Positions 37,504 through 46,714 of a stretch of DNA of 64,000 bases are shown here, one piece after another. The stretch lies in NCBI GenBank assembly GCA_018401875.1, contig JAGYJZ010000010.1:61964-125963 (forward strand), read 5' to 3'. Source of the stretch: Salibacteraceae bacterium (GTDB taxonomy: Bacteria > Bacteroidota > Bacteroidia > Flavobacteriales_G > Salibacteraceae). Within the stretch, counting starts at the first letter, position 1. Each line of letters starts with the position of its first letter. The position numbers and the translations under genes were made by a program. The notes under the pieces were generated by a model. That model did not search any database. It was not told where the DNA came from and was given only the letters and a program-made list of their open reading frames with translations.

Positions 37504-38872
37504 TTAGCACTTGAGCTTCGGTCGATTTTTTCGAAAGCTGACTGAGAATTACCGCCTGAATATCTTGATCGTCATACCCCGTATCGATCCAGTTTTTCAC
37601 ATCGTTGATGCGCGTTAAATCAACGCTATTCGGCACCAAACCATGCCCTTTATACCTGCCCCCCTCGAGCAACACCACGCTGCTTTCATTCTCATTAAAC
37701 CCTTTGCCTTTGATGAGCATCGTTTTACCGAGCTGCGTTAATTCAGCCATTGCCTGTTGCACTCGCTGGTTGTATAGTTCAGCCGATTCTTCACCTTCAC
37801 ATGCCTTGTTACAGCTGCCATAATAATCTGGTAAACAAGCATCGCCATGCTCTTGAAGGCCACAATACTTGGCGCAGAGGTCGTATTTTGTGCGGAGAAA
37901 TTCCAAGCGCGTCTTCGCCTCAAAACTGCTTTTGAATGAGAAAACCGGCCTGTCCCACTTCCCTACTCGACCAATGTTGAATCGATGATATCCTCTCTGG
38001 TCTGCATATGTGTAAATACCCCAATTTAAGGTCACGCGCTTCATCAAACGATTGTAAGGAGGCCAATGCTTCTTTATTTGATTGGCTTCCGTAAGCAATG
38101 CGATCATCTCATTCGGGCATTCGATCCATTCGAGGTCTTCGATCTTTTCGCTAAACCTATTTTTGAGTCCTGTATGTGTATTTCCTCGGAAATGTTCGGC
38201 AACGCGGTCTTTCAAATTATTCGCCTTGCCCACATAGATCACTTTTCCGCCCGGACCTTTAAAAATATAAACGCCTTGGGTTGATGGGATCTTGTCAAAA
38301 CGCTCGCGCTTGAGGTGTGGCGGCAGCGTTGCTTCGCGCGAGCGCAGGTTCAACGAAAAAGCAATGTGGCCTTCTTCATCCTGTTCCAACAACCTCAAAA
38401 ACAAGGTAGCGGTAAAATCACAATCGCCCATAGCACGGTGTCGTGCATTGATTGAATACCCCAATTGGTCGGCTATTTTCCCCAAACTGTAAGAGTATAA
38501 ATTCGGAATTAACTTACGCGAAAGCCTTACGGTGCAGAGCCTTTTCGGTCGCCATTGAAAACCCAATAACGCAAACTGTTCTCGAATAAAACTGTAGTCA
38601 AAATTCACGTTGTGCGCTACAAACACATGATCGTGTGTGCGGTCCCAAATGGCCTGAGCCACTTCGTGAAAAGCAGGAGCATCTTCCACCATTTCATTGG
38701 TAATCCCAGTGAGCATAGTTATTTTATGTGGGATCAGCATATTGGGATTGATCAGCGTTTCGTAGCGATCAATTTCTTTTCCATCTTCAATGCGGATAAT
38801 TGCTATTTCGGTAATGCCATTTGTTTTGGCACTACCACCCGTGGTTTCTATATCGACAATCGAAAATTTCAA
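37493..38872 (-). CDS. DnaQ-like exonuclease fused to GIY-YIG (UvrC N-terminal-like) nuclease
   Basis: A 459-residue fusion. Residues 1-170 are a DEDDh 3'-5' exonuclease (IVDIETTGG, HNVNFDYSFI, HRAMGDCDFT), like DNA polymerase III epsilon. Residues about 200-285 are a GIY-YIG domain (GVYIFKGPGGKVIYVGKANNLKDRVAEHF), the UvrC N-terminal / Cho type, followed by a cysteine-containing region (about 345-380, CAKYCGL ... CLPDYYGSCNKAC). Related fusions occur in Bacteroidota and Actinobacteria and are thought to act in DNA repair. The ATG at 38872 is well supported. Confidence 0.88.
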   Translation of the reverse strand: MKFSIVDIETTGGSAKTNGITEIAIIRIEDGKEIDRYETLINPNMLIPHKITMLTGITNEMVEDAPAFHEVAQAIWDRTHDHVFVAHNVNFDYSFIREQFALLGFQWRPKRLCTVRLSRKLIPNLYSYSLGKIADQLGYSINARHRAMGDCDFTATLFLRLLEQDEEGHIAFSLNLRSREATLPPHLKRERFDKIPSTQGVYIFKGPGGKVIYVGKANNLKDRVAEHFRGNTHTGLKNRFSEKIEDLEWIECPNEMIALLTEANQIKKHWPPYNRLMKRVTLNWGIYTYADQRGYHRFNIGRVGKWDRPVFSFKSSFEAKTRLEFLRTKYDLCAKYCGLQEHGDACLPDYYGSCNKACEGEESAELYNQRVQQAMAELTQLGKTMLIKGKGFNENESSVVLLEGGRYKGHGLVPNSVDLTRINDVKNWIDTGYDDQDIQAVILSQLSKKSTEAQVLIID

Positions 38873-38994
38873 GCTTCTAAAATTAATCGCTGAGGCATTA
38901 TCTTCATTCTTTTTAAAACAATTAACGTTATCTCTTCAAAATCTAGAAACATAAAAGCAGAATTATGCTTTTGTTTGAAGCGTAAAATAAATTC

Positions 38995-40569
38995 ATGAAA
39001 ATACTCGTAAGCGTCATCCTCATTTTGATTACGACCTTGTCTTATGGACAGTCTTTACAATCAACATCTAAAACCACCAAAAAGCTCAAAGCAGCAGAAA
39101 AAAAAGAGTGGCACAACCTGTCATTAAAAGAAGATAAAGTCTACGGAACCAGCGCCAACCGCGTGTATTCTGAAATACTTTCGGAAACGAGCCCGAAGAA
39201 AAAAATCGTAGTCGCGGTTATTGATTCAGGTGTTGACATCGAACACGAAGACCTGAGTGAAAGCATTTGGACAAATACGGGTGAAATCCCAAATAATGGT
39301 ATAGATGACGATCAAAACGGCTTCGTTGATGACGTTCACGGCTGGAATTTCCTCGTGGATAGCAGCGGGCAAGATGTGATTTACGACAATATGGAAGCCA
39401 CCCGCGTGCTTCGCTTGAGCAAACAGCTTAATGAAACCCAAAAGCCTTATCCTGAATGGCTTACAGAAGAATTATTGAGGCAAGCCGCTGACATCTACAA
39501 TGAAAGCATGGAGGAAATGAGCGGACTCGGCCAGTTTAGCATGGTCTATAAAAAAGTAGATTCAACCGTGAAAGCAGTCACCGGCAAAGAAGAATACAGC
39601 TATGAGGATGTGAAGAACATTGAAGCAGAAAGTGAAGATGTGAAGAAGGCGAAACGCGTTTTTGCCATCTTCAAGACGATCGGTATTGAAAAATCTGACC
39701 TTCATGAAATGGGCATGCAGGCCGATAAATACAGCGAATATTGGCTCAATTTTAATTTCGATCCCAAGGCTGGAATGCCTTTAACGGGCTCGAATTACGG
39801 CAACAATAACTATGGAGGAAAACACGCTGAGCACGGCACCCATGTTGCCGGAATTATTGCATCTACACGAGGCAACGAAAATGGTGCGCAAGGAGTAGCT
39901 TATGGTTCAGCAGAAATCATGGTACTGAGAGCTGTGCCCGATGGCGATGAGCGTGACTTAGACGTTGCCAATGCCATAAAATATGCAGCCGACAATGGTG
40001 CCCATATCATCAACATGAGTTTCGGAAAAGGCATCTCGCCTTATAAAGATTTGGTATACGAAGCCATGGAATACGCAGCTTCAAAGAATGTCTTAATTAT
40101 TCATGCTGCAGGCAATGATAGCGAAGACATTGATGTAGTCAACAACTACCCGAATGACGATGGCTTATCGGAAAAAAGTCAAACTAGTTTTCTATGCATT
40201 GGTGCACTCTCGCCCGTAAAAAACAAAAAGCTCGTTGCCTCATTTTCAAATTATGGGCAAGAAAGCGTTGACCTGTTTGCTCCCGGAGAAGACATCTACT
40301 CAACCCTGCCAGGCAATAAATACGGATTTAGAAGCGGAACAAGCATGGCAGCACCTGTGGCTAGTGGCATAGCAGCGCTGGTTTGGTCACTCCACCCAGA
40401 ATTAACGGCTGTGCAGCTTCAGCAGGTATTGCTCGAATCTGGAATTGAAATCAACAATAAAAAAGTGCTGGTTCCTGGAACGAAAGAAAAAGAACTATTC
40501 AAGAATCTTTGCAACTCAGGAAGCATAATCAATGCCTACAACGCACTCAGCAGGATCAAGACACTTTAA
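38995..40569 (+). CDS. Secreted S8 family (subtilisin-like) serine peptidase
   Basis: A 524-residue exported protease. Signal peptide to about residue 19 (LSYGQS). Catalytic triad: Asp77 in VIDSGVD, His in HGTHVAGI (about residue 282), Ser in GTSMAAPVASG (about 450). About 200 residues, helical and charged, lie between Asp and His, longer than in subtilisin but usual for Bacteroidota S8 members. No T9SS tail is visible at the C-terminus, so it is probably periplasmic. Convergent with the MoxR gene (4-base overlap of stops). Confidence 0.92.
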   Translation: MKILVSVILILITTLSYGQSLQSTSKTTKKLKAAEKKEWHNLSLKEDKVYGTSANRVYSEILSETSPKKKIVVAVIDSGVDIEHEDLSESIWTNTGEIPNNGIDDDQNGFVDDVHGWNFLVDSSGQDVIYDNMEATRVLRLSKQLNETQKPYPEWLTEELLRQAADIYNESMEEMSGLGQFSMVYKKVDSTVKAVTGKEEYSYEDVKNIEAESEDVKKAKRVFAIFKTIGIEKSDLHEMGMQADKYSEYWLNFNFDPKAGMPLTGSNYGNNNYGGKHAEHGTHVAGIIASTRGNENGAQGVAYGSAEIMVLRAVPDGDERDLDVANAIKYAADNGAHIINMSFGKGISPYKDLVYEAMEYAASKNVLIIHAAGNDSEDIDVVNNYPNDDGLSEKSQTSFLCIGALSPVKNKKLVASFSNYGQESVDLFAPGEDIYSTLPGNKYGFRSGTSMAAPVASGIAALVWSLHPELTAVQLQQVLLESGIEINNKKVLVPGTKEKELFKNLCNSGSIINAYNALSRIKTL

Positions 40570-42014
40570 GAAAGCAACGAACCGAGCATGTCGTTAAAAT
40601 TGACTTTCCCGTGGTAGCTCTTCTTACTGATCATTGAAAATTCTGCCAGCGCATGCAAGACAAACTCTGCATACAACGGAATTTCAGTTTTATCAACCTC
40701 GGGCATATAGTCCTTAATAAACAGAATGAGTGGCTTTATGCTGGCAAGCTTGGCTGCGTAATCAGCGTCTGTAGCATCATTGTCGAGATCAAGTGAATGG
40801 CTTCCAAACCATTGAATGATTGGGTCATAGGGTGATGGTGCTTCTCTTTTCGAAAGTCGTTCAGGACTCGGAAAAGTCTTTAAAAATTCTTTGCGGATTG
40901 TATTGCGAATGATTTGATGGGCTACTTGAAGCGCACCTTCTTGTTCGCCTTCATACACCAATTCCACCTTTCCTGTAATCGCTGGAATAGCACCGATCAA
41001 GTCGCTTATTCTGACGGTGGTTGTTTTCTGCGAATTCTTTAGCGCCCGCAATTCAGCTGTTGCGATCAAATTTTCAAATGCCGTAATACTCAACCGCACG
41101 GATACGCCACTTTTTTGATCGATTAAATCACTCTCCCGCGCCACAAAGGACAACTCTTCGATCATAACATCTAACAAAGGAGGCACGGTGACCATCGATT
41201 TCTGGGCATCGTCAATCTGCGCTTCTTGCCGTGTGATCACTTTCGAATCGTTGATCGACATCGGGTAATGCGTAATGATCTGACTTTGGATTCGGTCTTT
41301 CAGCGGAGTGATGATCGATCCACGATTGGTGTAGTCTTCAGGATTTGAGGTGAACACAAACTGAATATCCAAGGGCAACCGCACTTTGAATCCTCTGATT
41401 TGGATGTCTCCTTCTTGAAGGATATTGAACAATGAAACTTGAATACGCGGCTGTAAATCAGGCAGTTCGTTGATGACGAAAATTCCTCTATTGGAATGCG
41501 GCACTAAGCCATAATGAATGGCTTCTTCGTCAGAAAAATTGAGTTTGAGGTGGGCTGCTTTGATGGGGTCAAGATCGCCAATGAGGTCTGATACGGAAAC
41601 ATCTGGTGTGGCGAGTTTCTCGGTATATCGTTCGCTGCGATGAATCCAACGCAATGGCGTTTTATCGCCCATTTCTTCAATAATTGCCTTTGCCTTTTTC
41701 GTAATGGGATGAAATGGGTCTTCATTTAATTCGCTTCCTTCTATTGCGGGAATGTATTCGTCTAACAAATCGACCATCAATCGAGCAATGGTTGTTTTTG
41801 CCTGACCGCGCAGACCGAGCAAGCTGATGTTGTGCTTCGCCAAAATGGCGCGTTGCAATTGAGGCAATACGGTATCTTGATAGCCAACTACACCTTGAAA
41901 CGGTTGCTCACCCTTTCGCAGAAGATCAATTAAGTTTTTTCTTAGCTCATCTTTTATTCGAAGCGATGTATAACCTGATTTTCTTAGTTCACCAAGAGTC
42001 TTATATAATTCCAT
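40566..42014 (-). CDS. MoxR-like AAA+ ATPase (magnesium-chelatase I type)
   Basis: A 482-residue AAA+ ATPase. Seen: Walker A GLRGQAKTT at residues 67-75, a Walker B-like FVINELPDLQPRIQ, and the sensor region FVFTSNPEDYTNRG, as in the Mg-chelatase BchI/MoxR branch. Usually paired with a VWA-domain protein that it remodels or activates. The probable partner is the VWA gene at 43470-44567 on the same strand, but two plus-strand genes lie between them. No bacteriochlorophyll genes are present, so chelation of Mg is unlikely. Confidence 0.82.
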   Translation of the reverse strand: MELYKTLGELRKSGYTSLRIKDELRKNLIDLLRKGEQPFQGVVGYQDTVLPQLQRAILAKHNISLLGLRGQAKTTIARLMVDLLDEYIPAIEGSELNEDPFHPITKKAKAIIEEMGDKTPLRWIHRSERYTEKLATPDVSVSDLIGDLDPIKAAHLKLNFSDEEAIHYGLVPHSNRGIFVINELPDLQPRIQVSLFNILQEGDIQIRGFKVRLPLDIQFVFTSNPEDYTNRGSIITPLKDRIQSQIITHYPMSINDSKVITRQEAQIDDAQKSMVTVPPLLDVMIEELSFVARESDLIDQKSGVSVRLSITAFENLIATAELRALKNSQKTTTVRISDLIGAIPAITGKVELVYEGEQEGALQVAHQIIRNTIRKEFLKTFPSPERLSKREAPSPYDPIIQWFGSHSLDLDNDATDADYAAKLASIKPLILFIKDYMPEVDKTEIPLYAEFVLHALAEFSMISKKSYHGKVNFNDMLGSLLS

Positions 42015-42151
42015 TCAACAGATATATTTTAGTTCAATTCAATGTAACAAAGTATACGATAAATGTTTTGTATGATGCGAAGATTAAATAAATTCAAGGC
42101 CGCATTATACGATAGGATTATCGCATAAATCTGCGTTATTTTGCGCCCATT

Positions 42152-42784
42152 TTGAAAAGAAAATTTCACCATATTATTTTACTGCTTTTATGCGTGTTGA
42201 CGATGTCGTTCAGCGTTACGATGGAAAATTTTCAAGAATTTTTTGTCCTTCCTGACGATGCACATGATCAAGTAAAAGTGACATGGACACCAAAAGAGAA
42301 AGTGGGTGTAAAAAATTATTACCTCGAAAAAAGCATCGACAATGTGAAGTTTGAAGTTTGGAAAAAAACCAACGGCATAGCCTCTGAAGAGTCAAGCAGG
42401 AAGCTGTTTGAGGTTGATTTTGAACCCGCGCCTGGTTGGTCGTATTACCGCATCAGAGAGGAATTGAAAAATGGAAAAGTAAACCACACACCTTCAATCC
42501 CAGTTTTTATTGGCATTGAACGGTTGAAAAAAGCCATGCGCATTGCCCCGCAATCTTTGGTAAAAGACAAGCGACAAAAAGTATCTTTGTAGGACTATGA
42601 CGGAAAGAGCTTTATATTAATGCTCCGAGATAGAGATGGCTATGAATACCTATATGACAAACCAATACGCGTGAACAGTGCAGGACTCTATATCGAATAC
42701 GGAACTGGAATGCCTTCAGGACCGTACACGATTGCAGCTTCTTCACTCGAATTGTTAATTGGATTAACCATATTCGTAAATTAG
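42152..42784 (+). pseudogene. Secreted Fn3-like protein interrupted by an in-frame amber stop
   Basis: The frame from TTG 42152 has a signal peptide and an Fn3-like domain (DQVKVTWTPKEKVGV, PGWSYYRIREEL) and meets TAG at 42590-42592 after 146 residues. The same frame then continues for 63 residues (DYDGKSFILMLRD ... GPYTIAASSLELLIGL) to TAG at 42782, matching the C-terminal part of the paralogue at 42824-43462. So this is one nonsense mutation, not a frameshift. The shortened protein could still be made and exported. Alternatives are readthrough or a base-call error. Confidence 0.75.
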
Positions 42785-42823
42785 TCGTAAACTAGCGCCT
42801 TTGTTGACCCTCTTAAGAAGTAC

Positions 42824-43462
42824 ATGAGAATAAAAAGTTTGATCTTTTTTTGCATCCTCTCCTTTATCAGTTTATCCGCTGGTGCTGAGTACATGGGCTT
42901 GAAGCCATCCAAGATTTCTGAATTTACAGTATACAGTAAAGGCGATCATGTGAAAGTCACATGGAAGACAAAATCGCGAAAAGACATCGTAGCCTTTGAA
43001 ATTGAACGCAGTCGAGACGGGAAAAACTTTGAAGTTCTAAAAAAGATCAGTGATGAAGGCATTAACCCTTCATCAATGGAGTTTTTTGAAGTCGACAACA
43101 ATCCACTACCCGGCTGGTCATACTATCGCATTAAGCAAGATTTCTCAAATGGTGATTACGCGTACTCCCAAATTGCCCCCATATTTTTTGGAATGGATCG
43201 TCTTAGAAAAGGAGAAGTAATTGTGGCAAAGAATCCAAATGACCCGGGAACAACGAAAGTCAACCTGTCAAAATTCAACCAAGAAAAAGTGCTGATGGTT
43301 GCACGCGACACGCAAGGCATTGAATACTACATCCACGAAACCCTCTTTGTGAAAGGCAACAAACTCTCCGTGAAATCTACACCACTTGTTCCACAGGGTT
43401 TTTACACCATCACAGCCAGCTCTATCGATGAGTTGCTTGGTCTTGAGTTGATCGCTGAATAA
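42824..43462 (+). CDS. Secreted Fn3-like domain protein
   Basis: A 212-residue exported protein, intact paralogue of 42152-42784. Signal peptide (about 20 residues, LSAGA). Fn3-like beta domain (about 28-120: VKVTWKTKSRKDIVAFEIERSRDGKNFEV, PGWSYYRIKQDFSNGDY), then a C-terminal domain (about 145-212: VLMVARDTQGIEYYIHE ... QGFYTITASS) shaped like the strand-rich tails of surface proteins but without the canonical T9SS motif. Function unknown. The two paralogues are inserted against the direction of the MoxR/VWA genes. Confidence 0.7.
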   Translation: MRIKSLIFFCILSFISLSAGAEYMGLKPSKISEFTVYSKGDHVKVTWKTKSRKDIVAFEIERSRDGKNFEVLKKISDEGINPSSMEFFEVDNNPLPGWSYYRIKQDFSNGDYAYSQIAPIFFGMDRLRKGEVIVAKNPNDPGTTKVNLSKFNQEKVLMVARDTQGIEYYIHETLFVKGNKLSVKSTPLVPQGFYTITASSIDELLGLELIAE

Positions 43463-43469
43463 CTGTCCC

Positions 43470-44567
43470 TTAGCGTACGTTTTTCCTTCTGTTTGACTCG
43501 TAGTCTTCGAACACAAAATCGCCCAAACCTTGCAAGCTTGTGTAGAAGGCTTTTCCTTTATTCGCTTCGGTAAATTGCTGCACAAAATCTTGCAAATATG
43601 GATCGCGTGCAATCATGAACGTGGTTATCGGAATCTTTGATTTGCGCGCGGCTGCTGCCAAATTCAATGTCATATTTACAATCCGCGGATCCAATCCAAA
43701 ACTATTCTTGTAGTAACTTCCATCGCGCTCTTTCAAGCACGAAGGCTTGCCATCGGTGATCATAAAAATCTGTCGGTTCGGGTTCTTCTTCTTTTTTAGA
43801 ATATCGAGCGCCAGCTCTAATCCAGCTACGGTATTCGTATGAAATGGCCCCACCTGCAAGTAAGGCAAATCTTTGATGCTCACCTTCCAAGCGTCATTGC
43901 CGAATGCAATAATGTCGAGCGTGTCTTTTGGATAGCGCGTTGTAATCAACTCTGCCAATGCCATAGCCACCTTCTTTGCGGGTGTAATGCGGTCTTCACC
44001 GTACAAGATCATCGAATGACTAAGGTCTATCATCAGCACGGTTGATGTCAACGATTTGTGTTCCGTTTCTTGAATCACCAAATCTTCTTCGCGCAGCGTA
44101 AAATCTTCGATTCCACGATTGATTTGCGCGTTGCGAATGCTCTCTGTTAATGCTATTTGGTCGGTGCGGTCGCCAAATTGAAACGCGCGTGTTTCAGGAA
44201 TGACTTCGTCACCTTTGCCCAATTTATTTGTTTTATGGCCACCGGATTTACTCTTCTTCATCTTCCCAAACACTTGGTCTAACGAGCGTTTGCGAATAAC
44301 CTGCTCAGATTTTGAAGTCATGGCCATTCCATCGCCCTTCTTGTCTTGCGCCACAAAGCCCTTTCGCTGCAATTCGTCTATAAAATCATCGATGATATAG
44401 GAATCATCGGTGAGAGTATACTCTTTATCTAATTCGCGCAACCAATCAATTGCTTCGTCCACATCACCACTGGTATGTGTGAGAAGTTCCATAAAAATAT
44501 CGAGCAATTTCTCGAACGGACCTTTGGTGTTGTCCTCTGAATACTGTGTAAAGCTGAAGCCTTTCAT
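43470..44567 (-). CDS. VWA domain protein (CoxE / Mg-chelatase D-like)
   Basis: A 365-residue protein. Residues 1-150 are helical and charged, with a basic linker near residues 100-118 (GKMKKSKSGGHKTNKLGKG). The VWA domain runs from about 173 to 360 with the metal-ion site DLSHSM (Asp181, Ser183, Ser185), the conserved aspartate of MITDGKPSC, and a threonine loop. No signal peptide or membrane helix, so cytosolic. VWA proteins of this type work with MoxR ATPases such as the one at 40566-42014. The membrane-protein gene 44599-45126 lies 31 bases upstream on the same strand, likely the same transcript. Confidence 0.82.
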   Translation of the reverse strand: MKGFSFTQYSEDNTKGPFEKLLDIFMELLTHTSGDVDEAIDWLRELDKEYTLTDDSYIIDDFIDELQRKGFVAQDKKGDGMAMTSKSEQVIRKRSLDQVFGKMKKSKSGGHKTNKLGKGDEVIPETRAFQFGDRTDQIALTESIRNAQINRGIEDFTLREEDLVIQETEHKSLTSTVLMIDLSHSMILYGEDRITPAKKVAMALAELITTRYPKDTLDIIAFGNDAWKVSIKDLPYLQVGPFHTNTVAGLELALDILKKKKNPNRQIFMITDGKPSCLKERDGSYYKNSFGLDPRIVNMTLNLAAAARKSKIPITTFMIARDPYLQDFVQQFTEANKGKAFYTSLQGLGDFVFEDYESNRRKNVR

Positions 44568-44598
44568 GATTGTAAAACCTAATTATTCATCACTTTGT

Positions 44599-45126
44599 TT
44601 AAACATGTCCTTGTTCCTCTGACATTTTAAAGCAATCGCATTCCAACGCATTGTCAACATACCCCTTCAAAGAAATCATTTCATCGCGCGAAAGTTTTTT
44701 TCCTTCATAAGAGATGAAATACATTAAACCCATTCCCAACAATGCCAGTGGAAGAAACCACCATCCCCACATGTCTTTTTTTAATGTCCATTGCGACAAT
44801 CCAAGCGTCAAGCCAACGAAGCCGAGGAATCCAAAAAATCCATAGAAAAACATAAACATCGTCCACACTGCAGGAGTTGGACCGATCATGCAACGCACCA
44901 AAGTGCGGTTTTCATCCGGATCGTGTTCGATATTCACATCCATGTGTGGCGACCAAAAGTGCCTGAATTGATCGGTGATTTCGAGGGTGAAGTGGTCACG
45001 TACTTTCTTCAACTTAATGTGATTGCTCGATGAGTTTTGTGCATAATTAGTCAATCGATGAGAGAGCTCTTCTCTTGATAATTCTGAATGAAACTTGAAA
45101 CGCGGGCGGAAACTTAGATCAGACAT
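44599..45126 (-). CDS. Two-helix membrane protein of unknown function
   Basis: A 175-residue protein. A soluble N-terminal region of about 80 residues (FKFHSELSREELSHRL, strand-rich) is followed by two membrane helices (about residues 88-110 and 118-140) and a short tail with CDCF. It is translated just upstream of the VWA gene, so it may anchor or regulate the VWA-MoxR pair. No named family recognised. Confidence 0.6.
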   Translation of the reverse strand: MSDLSFRPRFKFHSELSREELSHRLTNYAQNSSSNHIKLKKVRDHFTLEITDQFRHFWSPHMDVNIEHDPDENRTLVRCMIGPTPAVWTMFMFFYGFFGFLGFVGLTLGLSQWTLKKDMWGWWFLPLALLGMGLMYFISYEGKKLSRDEMISLKGYVDNALECDCFKMSEEQGHV

Positions 45127-45165
45127 GCGCTAACGTGGTTGGTTTGAAAACATTGAAAATAAAAA

Positions 45166-45194
45166 AATCCCTGCCACAATGTGACAGGGATTTA
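45166..45194 (-). terminator. Rho-independent terminator of the RRM gene
   Basis: On the minus strand AAATCCCTG pairs with CAGGGATTT, the inner CAC/GTG also pairs after one mismatch, and TTTTTTT follows. About 25 bases after the RRM stop. Confidence 0.85.
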
Positions 45195-45219
45195 ATAAGT
45201 TCTAACTAATGTTTTAGAA

Positions 45220-45462
45220 TTATCTAGGGCGAGCTTCGTTTACAACGATTGCACGATCCATTAATTCAGCACCATTGAGTCCTTCAATGGCCGCTCTCGC
45301 TTCGTCATCATTAGACATTTCGATGAAACCAAATCCTTTAGCACGACCGGTTTCTCTATCAGTTATGATCTTAGCTGAATCAACTTGACCATATTGAGCA
45401 AATGCTTGCTCTAAAGCTTCAACATCCAACCTGTAGTTAAGGTTGCCAACAAAAATATTCAC
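45220..45462 (-). CDS. RRM RNA-binding protein
   Basis: An 80-residue single RNA-recognition motif. RNP2 is IFVGNL at the N-terminus and RNP1 is KGFGFIEM (aromatic residues kept) near residue 41. Such small RRM proteins are frequent in Bacteroidota, which mostly lack cold-shock-type redundancy, and bind single-stranded RNA. Own promoter (TATATTTG at 45503-45510, about 40 bases upstream) and own terminator. Confidence 0.95.
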   Translation of the reverse strand: MNIFVGNLNYRLDVEALEQAFAQYGQVDSAKIITDRETGRAKGFGFIEMSNDDEARAAIEGLNGAELMDRAIVVNEARPR

Positions 45463-45502
45463 GGGAAATAGAAATTAAGTAAGTATAAAAAAAATTAGAG
45501 TC

Positions 45503-45510
45503 CAAATATA
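45503..45510 (-). promoter_or_regulatory. Putative -7 box of the RRM gene
   Basis: TATATTTG on the minus strand, 40 bases upstream of the ATG, followed by an A/T-rich leader. Confidence 0.45.
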
Positions 45511-45556
45511 AGGCATCTAGGCACTTACACCACACATCTAGAAAAAAATCATGTTT

Positions 45557-46714
45557 TTATGCAAATCTGTACATCGCATCACCCAGTTTTCTCAGGTTGT
45601 AATGCGATGCCATTGTCTCGCCATAGGCACCCGCAGCGCGAATTGCAATAAGATCACCACGGTCGCTTTTGTGAAGTGAAATTGCCTTTCCAAAACAATC
45701 ACTGCTCTCACACACTGGACCAACCACATCGTATATTGCTCGCTCATTCAGACTTCGCGCGCTCAAATTTTCAATCGGATGAACCGATTGGTAAAGTGCC
45801 GGACGGATCAACTCCGTCATTCCTGCATCGAGGATGAGAAAGTTTGTTTTCAATCCCTTTTTGACATAGAGCACCCGTGAAATTAAATCACCGCAATTGG
45901 CCACCAACGACCTGCCCAACTCAAAATGCAATTGTTGTCCTGGCCGTAAATCAATCAACGAAGCAAAGACTTTAAAAAAGTGTTCGAAGTCTGGATTCAA
46001 CGCGTCATCTGGAGCTTGATAGTCGATGCCCAATCCCCCACCGGCATTGATGTGATTTAACTTGATTCCCTTTTCTTCAAAGCGCAGCTGAATGGCATTG
46101 ATTCTACCACACAAATTTCGAAACGGTTCAAGTGTTCTGATTTGTGATCCAATGTGAAAATGGATTCCATCGAGCAATAAATTGTCCGATTTCGAAACCA
46201 ACTCAATTACATCATCCACTTGCCAGCCGCTGATGCCAAACTTATTCTCTTCGAGCCCCGTGGTAATATAATGATGCGTTTTCGCGTCAACGTCTGGATT
46301 TAATCGCAACGCAATGCGCGCTTTGCGCTTCATTTGTCCGGCAATTTCATCGATGACGATCAATTCTTCCATTGACTCTACGTTGATCGAAAAGATATTC
46401 TTTTCGATTGCCAAGCGAATTTCATCATCGGTTTTACCCACGCCTGCAAATGCTATTTGATGCGGTTCAAACCCAATTTCGAGTGCTTTTCGCACTTCGC
46501 CACCGCTCACACAATCTGCTCCCAATCCTTTGTCCTTTATGAGTTCAAGAACCGGGTTGTTGGAGTTTGCCTTGAGCGCAAAATGCAAATGAAACCCATA
46601 GCGATCTGCGGCTGCTTTGGCGCGATCAACGGTGTGCGACAACGCTTCCAAATCGTAAAAATAGAACGGTGTCTGCCTTTGGCTAAAGGCTTTAATGTCG
46701 GTTTCTCGTATCAT
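45557..46714 (-). CDS. lysA: Diaminopimelate decarboxylase
   Basis: A 385-residue PLP enzyme making lysine from meso-diaminopimelate. Seen: the PLP lysine in HFALKANSN (Lys48), HFHIGSQI, the glycine-rich NAGGGLGIDY, ESSDCFG with the active-site cysteine, and GAYGETMASHYNLR. Its ATG overlaps the lysC stop (ATGA). Together with lysC it links aspartate phosphorylation and the last step of lysine synthesis. Confidence 0.93.
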   Translation of the reverse strand: MIRETDIKAFSQRQTPFYFYDLEALSHTVDRAKAAADRYGFHLHFALKANSNNPVLELIKDKGLGADCVSGGEVRKALEIGFEPHQIAFAGVGKTDDEIRLAIEKNIFSINVESMEELIVIDEIAGQMKRKARIALRLNPDVDAKTHHYITTGLEENKFGISGWQVDDVIELVSKSDNLLLDGIHFHIGSQIRTLEPFRNLCGRINAIQLRFEEKGIKLNHINAGGGLGIDYQAPDDALNPDFEHFFKVFASLIDLRPGQQLHFELGRSLVANCGDLISRVLYVKKGLKTNFLILDAGMTELIRPALYQSVHPIENLSARSLNERAIYDVVGPVCESSDCFGKAISLHKSDRGDLIAIRAAGAYGETMASHYNLRKLGDAMYRFA

